A program made the position numbers and the translations under genes. The notes under the pieces were generated by a model. The model did no database searches. It had not been told where the DNA came from and saw only the letters and a program-made list of their open reading frames with translations. A stretch of 64,000 nucleotides of DNA from Xylophilus sp. ASV27 (GTDB lineage Bacteria > Pseudomonadota > Gammaproteobacteria > Burkholderiales > Burkholderiaceae_C): assembly GCF_016428875.1 (NCBI RefSeq), contig NZ_JAELTO010000004.1, forward strand, positions 24,521 through 88,520, given 5' to 3'. This document shows, piece by piece, positions 1 through 8,334 of this stretch. Position 1 is the stretch's first letter, and the number at the start of each line of letters is the position of its first letter.

Positions 1-70
1 AAAGATAGCGTGTCAGGTCGAGGACGCGCACACCGCTGAGCGGCAGCTCGGCGTCGCTGGAAGTGGTCAT
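1..70 (-). CDS. CaiB/BaiF (family III) CoA-transferase, N-terminal fragment
   Basis: Only the first 23 codons lie in the window; the gene runs off the left edge. The minus-strand translation begins MTTSSDAELPLSGVRVLDLT, and the core LSGVRVLDLTRYL is the usual opening of family III CoA-transferases, which move CoA between acyl-CoA and free organic acids. The next gene upstream on the same strand, 43 bases away, encodes a MaoC-type hydratase, so the pair probably belongs to one acyl-CoA degradation operon read leftwards. The substrate cannot be told from this fragment. Confidence 0.75.
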   Translation of the reverse strand, partial: MTTSSDAELPLSGVRVLDLTRYL

Positions 71-113
71 GGTTGTCTCGCTTCTTTGTTCTGTTCGCCA
101 GATGCCCGCCCGC

Positions 114-1283
114 TCAGACGGCGGGGCGCGTGGGCAGGGCAACCACCGCGGTTCCTGGCATGCACTGCTGGCCGCGCTGGTTGGTGGCCCAGGTGACCAG
201 GCGCACGATGTGGCGGCCTTCGGCATCGACCTCCTTGGCTTCCACGCGGCCTCCCAGGCGCAGCACGTCGCCCAGGTACACGTGCGAGCGGTACTGGCCG
301 GTCAGCGCCACCAGCCGGCCGGCGTCGCCCATCCAGTTCGTCAGCGAATGGATCTGCCAGCAGGTACGCTGGATGCCCACGTCGTAGGCGATCTGGGCGC
401 CCTGCAGCTGCGCGGCGTAGTCGTTGTAGTGCACGGAGTAGACGGGCTCCAGCGCGTGCGTGCGGGGGTCGCGGAAGGCCCACTTGGGGTGCTTGTGGTA
501 GCGCTTGAGCGAGACCGCATGCGCGGCCACGCGCGGGATCGGCGCCGCGCCGGCGGCGATGAAGGCGATAAAGTCGGTCAAGCCCAGCGGGCCCTTGGTG
601 ATCACGTCGATCTCGTCGCCGACCTGCACGTCTTCCCAGTAGCGCGGCTCGGCGCCGCGCGGCTTCTCGGCCAGGATCTGCGCCTCGATCTCGGCGATCT
701 CCTCGTCCTTCCAGGGGTGGGGCACCTCGATGGCGCGGCTCTCGCGGCGCTTCTGCATCTCGCCGCGCTCGAAGCGCATGCGCGAGCAGATGAAGGTGGC
801 CTTGAGTTCGCCTTCCTCGTTGCGGTACTCCTGGCGCAGGTAGTCCTTGATGCGCCGGCCGCCGAAGTTGCTGTCGGCGATCGGGCCGTCGAAACCGTCG
901 AACGTCACCTTGGCCGTGATCTTCTCGCCCACACGGATCGTATCGCCGAAGGTGATCTTGGTTTCTGCGTGGAAGCCGCCAAGGCCCGGCCAGCCGACCT
1001 GCACCGAACCCAGGCACGCGAAGATGAAGCTGGGAGGAGCGACCAGCGTGCCGAAGGGGCCGTTCTTGGCGTATTCCGCGTCGGTCCACAGCGGGTTGTC
1101 GTCGCCGATGCCCTCGCAGAAGCGCATCACGGCCAGGCGTGTAGCGTACTCGTTGTTCAGGCAGGACTCGGTGCGCAACTCGGTGCCAATCAGCGCGCGC
1201 ATGTCGCCGAGCATCTTGTCCGTGAACTTGCCGAGGGCAAGCTCCTTGGTGATGCTTGCCTTGGATGCCTCTTTTTGGTTCAT
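114..1283 (-). CDS. MaoC-family / FAS1-like dehydratase (double hotdog acyl-CoA hydratase)
   Basis: The 389-residue protein has the two-hotdog build of MaoC/FAS1-like hydratases. The N-terminal half carries an FGTLVAPPSFIFAC-type segment and a GFHAETKITFGDTIRVGEKI stretch. The C-terminal half restarts at YWEDVQVGDEI, a typical hotdog opening. Such enzymes hydrate or dehydrate enoyl-CoA-type substrates in the cytoplasm. The gene precedes the CoA-transferase start in the same direction, and a LysR gene diverges upstream, so it is probably regulated with that locus. The ATG at 1281-1283 is the first start in frame and fits the family length. The exact substrate is not evident. Confidence 0.8.
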   Translation of the reverse strand: MNQKEASKASITKELALGKFTDKMLGDMRALIGTELRTESCLNNEYATRLAVMRFCEGIGDDNPLWTDAEYAKNGPFGTLVAPPSFIFACLGSVQVGWPGLGGFHAETKITFGDTIRVGEKITAKVTFDGFDGPIADSNFGGRRIKDYLRQEYRNEEGELKATFICSRMRFERGEMQKRRESRAIEVPHPWKDEEIAEIEAQILAEKPRGAEPRYWEDVQVGDEIDVITKGPLGLTDFIAFIAAGAAPIPRVAAHAVSLKRYHKHPKWAFRDPRTHALEPVYSVHYNDYAAQLQGAQIAYDVGIQRTCWQIHSLTNWMGDAGRLVALTGQYRSHVYLGDVLRLGGRVEAKEVDAEGRHIVRLVTWATNQRGQQCMPGTAVVALPTRPAV

Positions 1284-1351
1284 ATATGCGTACTATTGAT
1301 CGTATTTGCGATTTATGACTATAGGGCTAAAACACTTGCGGGTCAATGCGG

Positions 1352-1378
1352 CTTTTGCGCACGTCGCGTGCGCAAAAG
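1352..1378. promoter_or_regulatory. 27-bp perfect palindrome in the divergent maoC/LysR gap
   Basis: Arms CTTTTGCGCAC and GTGCGCAAAAG flank a 5-base GTCGC centre. The site lies in the 343-bp gap (1284-1626) between the minus-strand hydratase and the plus-strand LysR gene, about 70 bp from the hydratase start. A second, shorter inverted repeat (ATCG-N6-CGAT, near 1297-1310) sits closer to the hydratase start. The symmetry suits a regulator site, possibly for the adjacent LysR protein, but it could also fold as an RNA hairpin. Nothing else recognisable is in this gap. Confidence 0.4.
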
Positions 1379-1626
1379 GGTGTGGCGTCTTCTCCGCCAC
1401 GCTGCGTGCGGTCGGGTCGACCGCGCAGCCGGGCCGGACCGGGCGGTAGAACATTGGCAGGGCCTGTGCCGGCTGGCTGGCGCACGCGGCCAGTGCCGCC
1501 GGCAAGGCCGCTGCTGAAGTCTCCTTCGCGGCCCCCGCACAACCGGATGTTTGCACTGGGAGATGCAGAAATGCAGCGATCCGGCATGGCGAGCGGGCGT
1601 GCCGGGGAAATTCCATAATTCGCCCC

Positions 1627-2598
1627 ATGGAAACCAAGTGGCTCGAGGACTTCGTCAGCCTCGCCGAAACGCGCAGCTTCAGCCGTTCGGCGCAACTGCG
1701 CCATGTGACACAGCCGGCTTTCTCGCGCCGCATCCAGGCGCTGGAGGGCTGGGCGGGGGCCGACCTGGTCGATCGCACCTCCTATCCCACGCGCCTGACC
1801 CCGGCTGGCGAGACGCTCTATGCGCAGTCGCTGGAGATGCTGCAGGCGCTGCAGACCACGCGCGCCATGCTGCGCGGCCACATCGCAGCGGGCAAGGACG
1901 TGATCCAGTTCGCCGTGCCGCACACGCTGGCCTTCACCTTTTTCCCGAGCTGGGTGTCGGGCCTGCGCGAGCGCTTCGGGCCGATGCGCAGCCGCCTGAT
2001 CGCCCTGAACGTGCACGACGCGGTGCTGCGGCTGATGGAGGGCAACTGCGACCTGCTGATCGCCTACCACCACAGCACCCAGCCGATTCAGCTCGACACC
2101 GAGCGCTATGAGATGGTGGTGCTGGGCGAGGAGACGGTGGCGCCGTTCTCGCGCCCCGATGCCGACGGCCGCCCGATGTTCGAGCTGCCCGGCCGCGCGA
2201 GCCAGCCGCTGCCCTACCTGGCCTATGCGCCCGGGGCCTACCTGGGCCGCGTGGTGGAGACGCTGCTTAAGGAAGCCGGCGTCCCGATCCATCTGGACCG
2301 CGTCTACGAGACCGACATGGCCGAAGGCCTGAAGGCCATGGCGCTGGAGGGCCATGGCGTGGCGTTCCTGCCGCACAGCGCGGTACGGCGCGAACTGCGC
2401 GGCCGCCGGCTGGTGAGCGCACTGCCGCCGGATCAGCCCGGCCTGCAGATGACGATGGACATCCGCGCCTACCGCGAGAAGCCGGCCGCGCCGCGCGAGG
2501 GCGGCGTCATCCGTGGCCGCGCGGCGGCGCGCCGGCCGGCCGACGCGCTCTGGGCATTCCTGCAGAATGCGCCCGCCCTGCGTCTCACCGGCCAGTAG
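1627..2598 (+). CDS. LysR-family transcriptional regulator, HypT (YjiE)-like
   Basis: The 323-residue protein opens METKWLEDFVSLAETRSFSR and continues SAQLRHVTQPAFSRRIQALE, the winged-helix HTH of the LysR family (residues about 1-60). The METKWL start, the QPAFSRRIQALE recognition segment and the layout of the effector domain resemble the hypochlorite-responsive HypT/YjiE branch. The remaining residues form the substrate-binding-like domain. The C-terminal tail is Arg/Ala-rich (RGRAAARRPADALW). It lies divergent from the MaoC gene and upstream, in the same direction, of gltIJKL; it could control either. The effector is unknown, and HypT membership is inferred from remembered motifs only. Confidence 0.85.
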   Translation: METKWLEDFVSLAETRSFSRSAQLRHVTQPAFSRRIQALEGWAGADLVDRTSYPTRLTPAGETLYAQSLEMLQALQTTRAMLRGHIAAGKDVIQFAVPHTLAFTFFPSWVSGLRERFGPMRSRLIALNVHDAVLRLMEGNCDLLIAYHHSTQPIQLDTERYEMVVLGEETVAPFSRPDADGRPMFELPGRASQPLPYLAYAPGAYLGRVVETLLKEAGVPIHLDRVYETDMAEGLKAMALEGHGVAFLPHSAVRRELRGRRLVSALPPDQPGLQMTMDIRAYREKPAAPREGGVIRGRAAARRPADALWAFLQNAPALRLTGQ

Positions 2599-2920
2599 CC
2601 GCCTTGCGGCTCCTGGCCGGCATCAGGGTTTTTCATTAGTCCATGTTTTTTTTGCATGAAGCGGGGAGCAACTGGCATTGGTCAGCTGTGGCCGGCCGCC
2701 GTACAGTCGGCGACCTGCTGATGCGCCAATCTGGGCACGGACCTTGCGATTGCTCGTCTCCAACGGAGGGGCTACGGGTCTGCCAGTGCACCGGAAAGAC
2801 ACCGTTATGCCAGCTCATTGCACCAATTTGGCGTGCTTGGGGTGTAACCCGCGCGTTGCAGGCCTCGATTCCGTTCTAGACTCCGCCTTACTTTCATCCT
2901 CGTTCACCAAGGAGATTTGC
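2599..2920. other. Upstream region of gltI, no gene seen
   Basis: This 322-bp stretch follows the LysR stop and precedes gltI. It is less GC-rich than its surroundings (for example an eight-T run near 2647). Short open frames here lack ribosome-binding sites and family motifs. It presumably contains the gltI promoter and regulator sites, but no convincing -35/-10 pair could be picked by eye. The last 12 bases contain the gltI ribosome-binding site AAGGAG. Confidence 0.4.
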
Positions 2921-3820
2921 ATGAATAAACAACTGTTGGCCCTCGCGGTCGCGGCACTGACTGCTGGCGGGGCGTTTGCCCAGGCCAGCGACACCCTGGC
3001 CAAGATCAAGGCATCGGGCGTTATCACCGAAGGCGTGCGCGAGTCTTCCGGCCTCTCCTACACCCTCGGCGACGGCAAGTACACCGGCTTCCACTACGAC
3101 GTCTGCGCCAACATCATCAAGGACCTGGAAAAGGTCGTGGGCCGAAAGCTCGAAACCAAGTACCAGCCCGTGACCTCGCAGAACCGCATCCCGCTGGTGC
3201 AGAACGGCACCGTCGACCTGGAGTGCGGCTCCACCACCAACAACCAGGCGCGCGCCAAGGACGTGGCCTTCGCCTACACCACCTACGTGGAAGAAATCCG
3301 CATCCTGGTCAAGGCCAACTCCGGCATCAACGGCATCAAGGATCTGAACGGCAAGACCATCGCCACCACCACGGGTACCACCTCGGTGCAGACCCTGCGT
3401 AAGAACAAGCGCGCCGAAGGCCTGACCTTCAAGGAGGTCTACGGCAAGGACCACTCCGACAGCTTCCTGCTGCTGGAGTCCGGCCGCGCCGACGCCTTCG
3501 TGATGGACGGCTCGATCCTGGCATCCAACGCCGCCAAGTCCAAGGCCCCGAACGACTACAAGATGGTCGGCGAGGTGCTTTCCGTCGAGCCGATCGCGAT
3601 CATGATCCGCAAGGACGATCCGGCCTTCAAGAAGGCGGTGGACGACAGCATCGTGGCCCAGATCAAGTCGGGCGAGATGGCCAAGCTCTATGACAAGTGG
3701 TTCATGCAGCCGATCCCGCCGAACAACGTCAAGATCGGCCTTCCGCTATCCGCCGCGACCAAGGACGCGTGGGAGCATCCGAACGACAAGCCCATGGAAG
3801 AATATTCCATCAAGGAGTAA
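2921..3820 (+). CDS. gltI: Polar amino-acid (glutamate/aspartate-type) ABC transporter substrate-binding protein
   Basis: The 299-residue protein has a Sec signal peptide (MNKQLLALAVAALTAGGAFA, cleavage after residue 20) followed by a family-3 solute-binding domain. Features include SYTLGDGKYTGFHYDVCANI, the GTVDLECGSTTNNQARA segment and ATTTGTTSVQTLR, typical of GltI-like glutamate/aspartate receptors. It acts in the periplasm and delivers its ligand to the GltJ/GltK permeases encoded next. The ATG at 2921 has a good ribosome-binding site (AAGGAG at 2909-2914) and starts the signal peptide; a longer open frame upstream is not needed. A terminator-like hairpin follows at 3843-3869. The ligand is inferred from family resemblance and operon make-up. 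Confidence 0.9.
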   Translation: MNKQLLALAVAALTAGGAFAQASDTLAKIKASGVITEGVRESSGLSYTLGDGKYTGFHYDVCANIIKDLEKVVGRKLETKYQPVTSQNRIPLVQNGTVDLECGSTTNNQARAKDVAFAYTTYVEEIRILVKANSGINGIKDLNGKTIATTTGTTSVQTLRKNKRAEGLTFKEVYGKDHSDSFLLLESGRADAFVMDGSILASNAAKSKAPNDYKMVGEVLSVEPIAIMIRKDDPAFKKAVDDSIVAQIKSGEMAKLYDKWFMQPIPPNNVKIGLPLSAATKDAWEHPNDKPMEEYSIKE

Positions 3821-3842
3821 GCGCTGAGCATGCGCTGACCGA

Positions 3843-3869
3843 CGCCCACCTGTCCGGTGGGCGTTTTTT
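3843..3869 (+). terminator. Hairpin with T-run between gltI and gltJ
   Basis: Perfect arms CGCCCACC and GGTGGGCG enclose TGTCC and are followed by six Ts. It starts 22 bases after the gltI stop and about 80 bases before gltJ, in the same direction. A partial terminator here would raise binding-protein mRNA above permease mRNA, an arrangement common in ABC operons. Confidence 0.75.
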
Positions 3870-3948
3870 GTTGTCCTCTGCCGCGCGGCATCAGGACAGG
3901 CCGGAGAAACGGCCCGCGAATCAGGCAAACGTTTGAGAAGGAATCCCC

Positions 3949-4680
3949 ATGGGATCGAATTGGGATTGGCAGATGTTTCTGCAGGACCCGGGAGGCGAGT
4001 ACCCGACCTACTGGCAATGGATGCTCTCCGCCTGGGGCTGGACAGTATCGGTGTCGCTGCTGGCGCTGGTGGTGGCCCTGGTGCTGGGCTTCATCATCGG
4101 AACGCTGCGCACGCTGCCCAACAGCCCGGTCCTGGTCCGACTGGGCAATGCGTGGGTGGAACTCTTCCGCAACATTCCGCTGCTGGTGCAGATCTTCCTC
4201 TGGTACCACGTGGTGCCGGCGCTGATTCCGGCCATGCGCGGGCTTTCGAGCTTCGTGCTGGTGGTGCTCGCGCTGGGCTTCTTCACCTCGGCGCGGATCG
4301 CCGAGCAGGTGCGCTCGGGCATCCAGGCGCTGCCGCGCGGCCAGCGCTATGCCGGCATGGCCGTGGGCTTCACCACCTTCCAGTACTACCGCTACGTGCT
4401 GCTGCCGATGGCGCTGCGCATCATCATTCCGCCGCTGACCAGCGAGACGATGAACATCTTCAAGAACTCGTCGGTGGCCTTCGCAGTGTCCGTGTCCGAG
4501 CTGACCATGTTCGCCATGCAGGTGCAGGAAGAAACCTCGCGCGGCATCGAGGTCTATCTGGCCGTGACCGCGCTCTACATCATCTCGGCGTTCGCGATCA
4601 ACCGCATCATGGCGGTCATCGAGAAGCGCCTGCGCATCCCCGGCTTCGCCGTCGCCGGGCGTGCCGGAGGGGGGCACTGA
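3949..4680 (+). CDS. gltJ: Amino-acid ABC transporter permease GltJ
   Basis: The 243-residue inner-membrane protein has several hydrophobic segments and the permease coupling loop (EQVRSGIQALPRGQRYAGMA, then VGFTTFQYYRYVLLP) that docks onto the ATPase. The N-terminal stretch WQMFLQDPGGEYPTYWQWM is typical of GltJ-type permeases in the HisM family. The preceding GAGAAGGAATCCCC supplies the ribosome-binding site. Its stop overlaps the gltK start (ATGA), indicating translational coupling of the two permeases, which form a heterodimeric channel. Confidence 0.9.
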   Translation: MGSNWDWQMFLQDPGGEYPTYWQWMLSAWGWTVSVSLLALVVALVLGFIIGTLRTLPNSPVLVRLGNAWVELFRNIPLLVQIFLWYHVVPALIPAMRGLSSFVLVVLALGFFTSARIAEQVRSGIQALPRGQRYAGMAVGFTTFQYYRYVLLPMALRIIIPPLTSETMNIFKNSSVAFAVSVSELTMFAMQVQEETSRGIEVYLAVTALYIISAFAINRIMAVIEKRLRIPGFAVAGRAGGGH

Positions 4681-5345
4681 TGAATCTCGATTTCTCGTTC
4701 TTCAACTGGGAGCTGATCCGGGCCTTCGTGCTCAAGGGCTTCTGGTTCAGCATCACCCTGACCATCGTCGCCACCCTCGGCGGCATCCTGCTCGGCACCG
4801 TGCTGGCGCTCATGCGCCTGTCCGGCAAGAAGTTCCTGGAAGTGCCGGCGGTGATCTACGTCAACGGCATGCGCAGCATTCCGCTGGTGATGGTGATCCT
4901 GTGGTTCTTCCTGCTGGTGCCCTTCCTGATCGGGCGGCCGATCGGGGCGGAGATCTCGGCCTACGTCACCTTCATCGCGTTCGAGGCGGCCTACTTCAGC
5001 GAGATCATGCGCGCGGGCATCCAGTCGATCCCGCGTGGACAGGTCTACGCCGGGCAGGCCGTGGGCATGACCTACGGCCAGAACATGCGCCTGGTGGTGC
5101 TGCCGCAGGCCTTCCGCAACATGCTGCCGGTGCTGCTGACGCAGACCATCATCCTGTTCCAGGACACCTCGCTCGTGTATGCCATCGGCGCTTACGACAT
5201 GCTCAAGGGCTTCGAGACAGCGGGCAAGAACTACGGCCGCCCGATCGAGGCCTACCTCGTCGCGGCGATCGCCTATTTCGTGATCTGCTATGCGCTGTCC
5301 TGGCTGGTCAAGCGCCTGCACAAGAAAATCGCCATCATCCGGTAG
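4680..5345 (+). CDS. gltK: Amino-acid ABC transporter permease GltK
   Basis: The 221-residue permease (start [20 protein letters not shown]) is the partner of GltJ. It has about five hydrophobic helices and the coupling loop [20 protein letters not shown] followed by [17 protein letters not shown]. The start codon overlaps the gltJ stop by four bases. Length and order match gltK of the HisM family. It forms part of the inner-membrane channel for glutamate/aspartate-type amino acids. The ATP-binding gene follows after 31 bases. Confidence 0.9.
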   Translation: MNLDFSFFNWELIRAFVLKGFWFSITLTIVATLGGILLGTVLALMRLSGKKFLEVPAVIYVNGMRSIPLVMVILWFFLLVPFLIGRPIGAEISAYVTFIAFEAAYFSEIMRAGIQSIPRGQVYAGQAVGMTYGQNMRLVVLPQAFRNMLPVLLTQTIILFQDTSLVYAIGAYDMLKGFETAGKNYGRPIEAYLVAAIAYFVICYALSWLVKRLHKKIAIIR

Positions 5346-5376
5346 TGCCCGGCGCGGCAACCGACAGGAGAAAGAA

Positions 5377-6126
5377 ATGTCCGAAAAAATGATCGAAATC
5401 AAGAACGTCTCCAAGTGGTACGGTCCGGTGCAGGTGCTCAACGACTGCTCGGTCAGCATCAACAAGGGCGACGTGGTGGTGGTGTGCGGCCCGTCCGGCT
5501 CGGGCAAGTCGACGCTGATCAAGACCGTCAACGCGCTCGAGCCGTTCCAGAAGGGCGAGATCACCGTCAACGGCATCCCGCTGCACGATCCCAAGACCAA
5601 CCTGCCCAAGCTGCGCTCGCGCGTCGGCATGGTGTTCCAGCACTTCGAGCTGTTCCCGCACCTGTCGGTGACCGAGAACCTCACCATCGCCCAGATCAAG
5701 GTGCTCGGCCGCTCGCCCGACGAGGCCAAGACGCGCGGCCTGAAGATGCTCGACCGCGTCGGCCTGATGGCGCACAAGGACAAGTTTCCGGGCCAGCTCT
5801 CCGGCGGCCAGCAGCAGCGCGTGGCGATCGCCCGCGCGCTGTCGATGGACCCGATCGTGATGCTGTTCGACGAACCCACCTCGGCACTCGACCCCGAGAT
5901 GGTCGGCGAAGTGCTCGACGTGATGGTGGCCCTGGCCAAGGAAGGCATGACCATGATGGTGGTCACGCACGAAATGGGCTTTGCGCGCAAGGTTGCCAAC
6001 CGCGTGATCTTCATCGACGTCGGCGGCCGCATCCTGGAAGACTGCTCGAAGGAAGACTTCTTCGGCAACCCCGACGCCCGCCAGCCGCGCACCAAGGACT
6101 TTCTCAACAAGATCCTGGCGCATTGA
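5377..6126 (+). CDS. gltL: Amino-acid ABC transporter ATP-binding protein GltL
   Basis: The 249-residue ABC ATPase has Walker [10 protein letters not shown] (residues 38-46), a Q-loop ([10 protein letters not shown]), signature LSGGQQQR, Walker [15 protein letters not shown] and the switch histidine in VVTHEMGFA. These are the standard features of the GlnQ/GltL group that powers polar amino-acid import at the cytoplasmic face. The ATG at 5377 has an AGGAGAAAG ribosome-binding site. It closes the gltIJKL operon. A copy of repeat R1 begins directly after the stop codon, then an R2 copy and a bidirectional terminator. Confidence 0.95.
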   Translation: MSEKMIEIKNVSKWYGPVQVLNDCSVSINKGDVVVVCGPSGSGKSTLIKTVNALEPFQKGEITVNGIPLHDPKTNLPKLRSRVGMVFQHFELFPHLSVTENLTIAQIKVLGRSPDEAKTRGLKMLDRVGLMAHKDKFPGQLSGGQQQRVAIARALSMDPIVMLFDEPTSALDPEMVGEVLDVMVALAKEGMTMMVVTHEMGFARKVANRVIFIDVGGRILEDCSKEDFFGNPDARQPRTKDFLNKILAH

Positions 6127-6245
6127 GGCTCACCCCCTACGCGCTTCGCGTCTTCGCCTTCCCCCTTCCGGGGGCACATCCAGCGGCCCGGCAAAGCCGG
6201 TTCCGCGGATGTCTGCGCATAGGCTGCGCGGGTTTTCGGGGTGTG
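6127..6245 (+). repeat. R1 dispersed repeat, copy a (after gltL)
   Basis: The copy starts at the base after the gltL stop with a degraded form of the R1 5' end (CTACGCGCTTCGCGTCTTCG) and continues with the CCCCCTTCCGGGGG hairpin, GGCCCGGCAAAGCCGG and CGCGGATGTCTGCGCA. The same order occurs at 14564, 14742, 16067, 16222 and, shortened, at 44406 and 62353. It has no reading frame of its own. Confidence 0.8.
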
Positions 6246-6261
6246 GCGGATTTTGGTGAAA

Positions 6262-6318
6262 TATGCCTCTAGCCCTTATATCACCTGGGATTTTTGCTAT
6301 TTAATTTGTAGCATCGGT
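6262..6318 (-). repeat. R2 palindromic repeat, copy A
   Basis: Read on the minus strand it contains AATAGC-N5-ATCCCAGGTGATATAAGGGCTAGAGGC followed by a T-rich end. This matches the R2 plan AATAGC...AGCCCAGGT-N4-TGGGCT...GC..TTTT seen in six other places. It sits between gltL and the bidirectional terminator and is far more AT-rich than its flanks. Confidence 0.7.
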
Positions 6319-6328
6319 CGATCATATG

Positions 6329-6361
6329 AAAAGCCCCGCGGCTTGCGCTGCGGGGCTTTTT
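6329..6361. terminator. Bidirectional rho-independent terminator between gltL and the dlh gene
   Basis: Arms AAAAGCCCCGC and GCGGGGCTTTT (11 bp, perfect) enclose a 10-base loop, giving a T-run on both strands. It ends the gltIJKL operon from the left and the minus-strand hydrolase gene (stop at 6369) from the right. Confidence 0.85.
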
Positions 6362-6368
6362 GCATGCT

Positions 6369-7190
6369 TCAGCTGCTGAGCCGCCGCGCGAAGAAGGCCA
6401 GGATCTCGTCGCGCGTGGCCAGGGTGGGCTGGCCGGCTTCGTCGATCAGGTGCGCGGTCACCACGCTGTGCGGGCTTGCCACCACCTGCGCGAAGAAGGG
6501 CGCGGTGCCGGGGTTGGCCGCGCTGTCGGGCAGCACGCGGGCCACGAAGCGATTGCCCAGCGCCTCGGCAAAGGCCGCGAAGCGCTGCGCCCTGCAATGC
6601 CTGTCGCCCTCGAAACGGTAGGCCATGACCGTCAGGTCCTCGCGCTCCAGCCGCTCGCGGACGGCGGCCAACTCCTCGGGCGCCATGTGCGTGGCGGCCG
6701 GGTCGTCCATCGGCAGCGAAGGCTGGCACACCACCGGCGCGAGCATCGCGGGCTCCAGCATCATCGACAGCGCGAAGTTGCCGGTGAAGCACATGCCGAT
6801 CGCGCCCACGCCCGGCCCGCCGCACTCGGCATGCGCGAGCCGCGCGAGCGCGCGCAGCCACTGCGTGACCGGGCTCGATTCGTTGGCGGCGAAGGCGCGG
6901 AACTCCGCGCTCACGCAGGCGCGCCGGAGCACCGCCACGCCTTCCTCCGCGCCCGGCACGGCGCCGTCGCGGCCGAACAGCGAGGGCATGTAGACGGTGA
7001 AGCCCGCGTCGCGCACCCAGCGCGCGAAGCGGGCCACGTGCGGGCTGATCCCCGGCATTTCGGTCATCACGATCACGGCCGGGCCCCGGCCGGCCAGGTA
7101 GACCTTCTTCTCGACGCCGTCGAGGGTGATCGGGCGCGCGGCGAAATCGTCGAGCGGGTCGTCTTCGGTGAGGGGCCGGGTGCTGGTCAT
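6369..7190 (-). CDS. Dienelactone hydrolase family protein
   Basis: The 273-residue alpha/beta hydrolase contains the nucleophile elbow GMCFTGNFAL with Cys134 in place of serine, the hallmark of dienelactone hydrolases, and an upstream PAVIVMTEMPGISPHVARFA segment typical of the family. Such enzymes open enol-lactones in ring-cleavage pathways, but many homologues act on other esters, so the substrate is open. It lies divergent from a GlxA-type regulator at 7287 with about 96 bp between starts, so that regulator is a plausible controller. The bidirectional terminator at 6329-6361 lies just past its stop. Confidence 0.85.
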   Translation of the reverse strand: MTSTRPLTEDDPLDDFAARPITLDGVEKKVYLAGRGPAVIVMTEMPGISPHVARFARWVRDAGFTVYMPSLFGRDGAVPGAEEGVAVLRRACVSAEFRAFAANESSPVTQWLRALARLAHAECGGPGVGAIGMCFTGNFALSMMLEPAMLAPVVCQPSLPMDDPAATHMAPEELAAVRERLEREDLTVMAYRFEGDRHCRAQRFAAFAEALGNRFVARVLPDSAANPGTAPFFAQVVASPHSVVTAHLIDEAGQPTLATRDEILAFFARRLSS

Positions 7191-7286
7191 GGGTGTTGTC
7201 TCGCAGTCCGTCCATTGGACCCTTCGCGCCGGCAGAATGGCAGTGTCTCATTCGACTGTTTAAGGGCTGAATCAGACAAGGCCGAA

Positions 7287-8252
7287 ATGCACGACTTCAC
7301 GATCCTGGTGCTGTCCGGCGCCTTCAATTCCAGTGTCGCGGCCACGCTCGACATCCTCGGCGCCGCGCAGGCCCTGGCGCCGCGGGCCGGCGTGGCGCCG
7401 CCGCGCTGGCGGCTGTGTTCGGTGCAGGGCGGAGCGGTGCCGCTGCAGGCCGGCATGGGCATCGACACGGCGCGCCTGCCCGCGCGGCCGCGCGCCGACC
7501 GCTCGACCTGGGTTGTGCCGGGGCTCGGGCTGAACACCCCGGGCGACATCCGCCGCTGCCTCGGGAGCGACGAGGCGGTCAGCGCGATCACCGGCCTCGT
7601 GCGGCATGCGAAGGCCGGCGGGCAGGTCGCGGCTTCGTGCTCGGCCGTGTTCCTGCTGCACGCGGCCGGCCTGCTGCAGGGCCGGCGCGCGACCACTTCG
7701 TGGTGGTACGCGCCGCTGCTCGCGCGCATGGCGCCCGGCTGCATCGTCGACGCCGGCCGCATGGTCTGCGCCGACGGCCCGGTGGTCACGGCCGGCGCCG
7801 CGTTCGCGCAGACCGACCTGATGCTGCACCTGCTGCGCGAGCGCTGCGGCAGCGCGCTCACCGACCTGGTCGCGCGCATGCTGCTGGTCGACGGGCGCCA
7901 GGCCCAGGCGCCGTTCGTGGTGCCGGAACTGCTGGCCAACGGCAATGAACTGGTGGCGCGGCTGGCCGCAAGAGTCGAGTCGGCGCTGCCCGAGGCACCG
8001 GCGGTCAGTGCGCTGGCGCGCGAGTTCTGCATGTCCGAGCGCACGCTGTCGCGCCACATCCGCAAGGCCACCGGCCGGAGCACGCAGGCGCTGGTGCAGA
8101 GCGTGCGGCTGCAGCGCGCCCGCGCGCTGCTGGAGGGCAGCCGCATGACGGTCGAGCAGGTGGCCGGCGCCGTGGGCTACCAGGATGCCACGGCGCTGCG
8201 GCGGATGATGAAGAAGCTGGCAGGCGCCAACCCCAGCCGGTACAGGGCGTAG
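7287..8252 (+). CDS. GlxA-family transcriptional regulator (DJ-1/PfpI domain plus AraC HTH)
   Basis: The 321-residue protein has an N-terminal DJ-1/PfpI-like sensor domain (about residues 3-175, with the elbow AASCSAVFLLHAAG) and a C-terminal AraC-type double HTH (about 225-318, with LAREFCMSERTLSRHIRKAT and VAGAVGYQDATALRRMMKKL). This is the architecture of GlxA, ArgR and related regulators of amine and amino-acid metabolism. It starts 96 bp from the divergent dienelactone-hydrolase gene, which it may regulate. The ATG at 7287 begins the conserved MHDFTILVLSGAF start, so longer frames upstream are not required. The ligand is unknown. Confidence 0.9.
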   Translation: MHDFTILVLSGAFNSSVAATLDILGAAQALAPRAGVAPPRWRLCSVQGGAVPLQAGMGIDTARLPARPRADRSTWVVPGLGLNTPGDIRRCLGSDEAVSAITGLVRHAKAGGQVAASCSAVFLLHAAGLLQGRRATTSWWYAPLLARMAPGCIVDAGRMVCADGPVVTAGAAFAQTDLMLHLLRERCGSALTDLVARMLLVDGRQAQAPFVVPELLANGNELVARLAARVESALPEAPAVSALAREFCMSERTLSRHIRKATGRSTQALVQSVRLQRARALLEGSRMTVEQVAGAVGYQDATALRRMMKKLAGANPSRYRA

Positions 8253-8334
8253 ACGCGGGTCGGACACGGGTCCGCAGGGTCGGCTGCCCGCCTGGGGAAT
8301 CCGGCGAGCCATGCTTCGCCCACGGGCTAAGGGT

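Noticed and set aside
2643..2879. Small protein gene upstream of gltI
   Set aside because: No ribosome-binding site, no family resemblance, and it occupies the expected promoter region.
4575..6194. 539-codon open frame on the minus strand across gltK and gltL
   Set aside because: Low-complexity antisense shadow of two clear genes in high-GC DNA; no family motif or ribosome-binding site.
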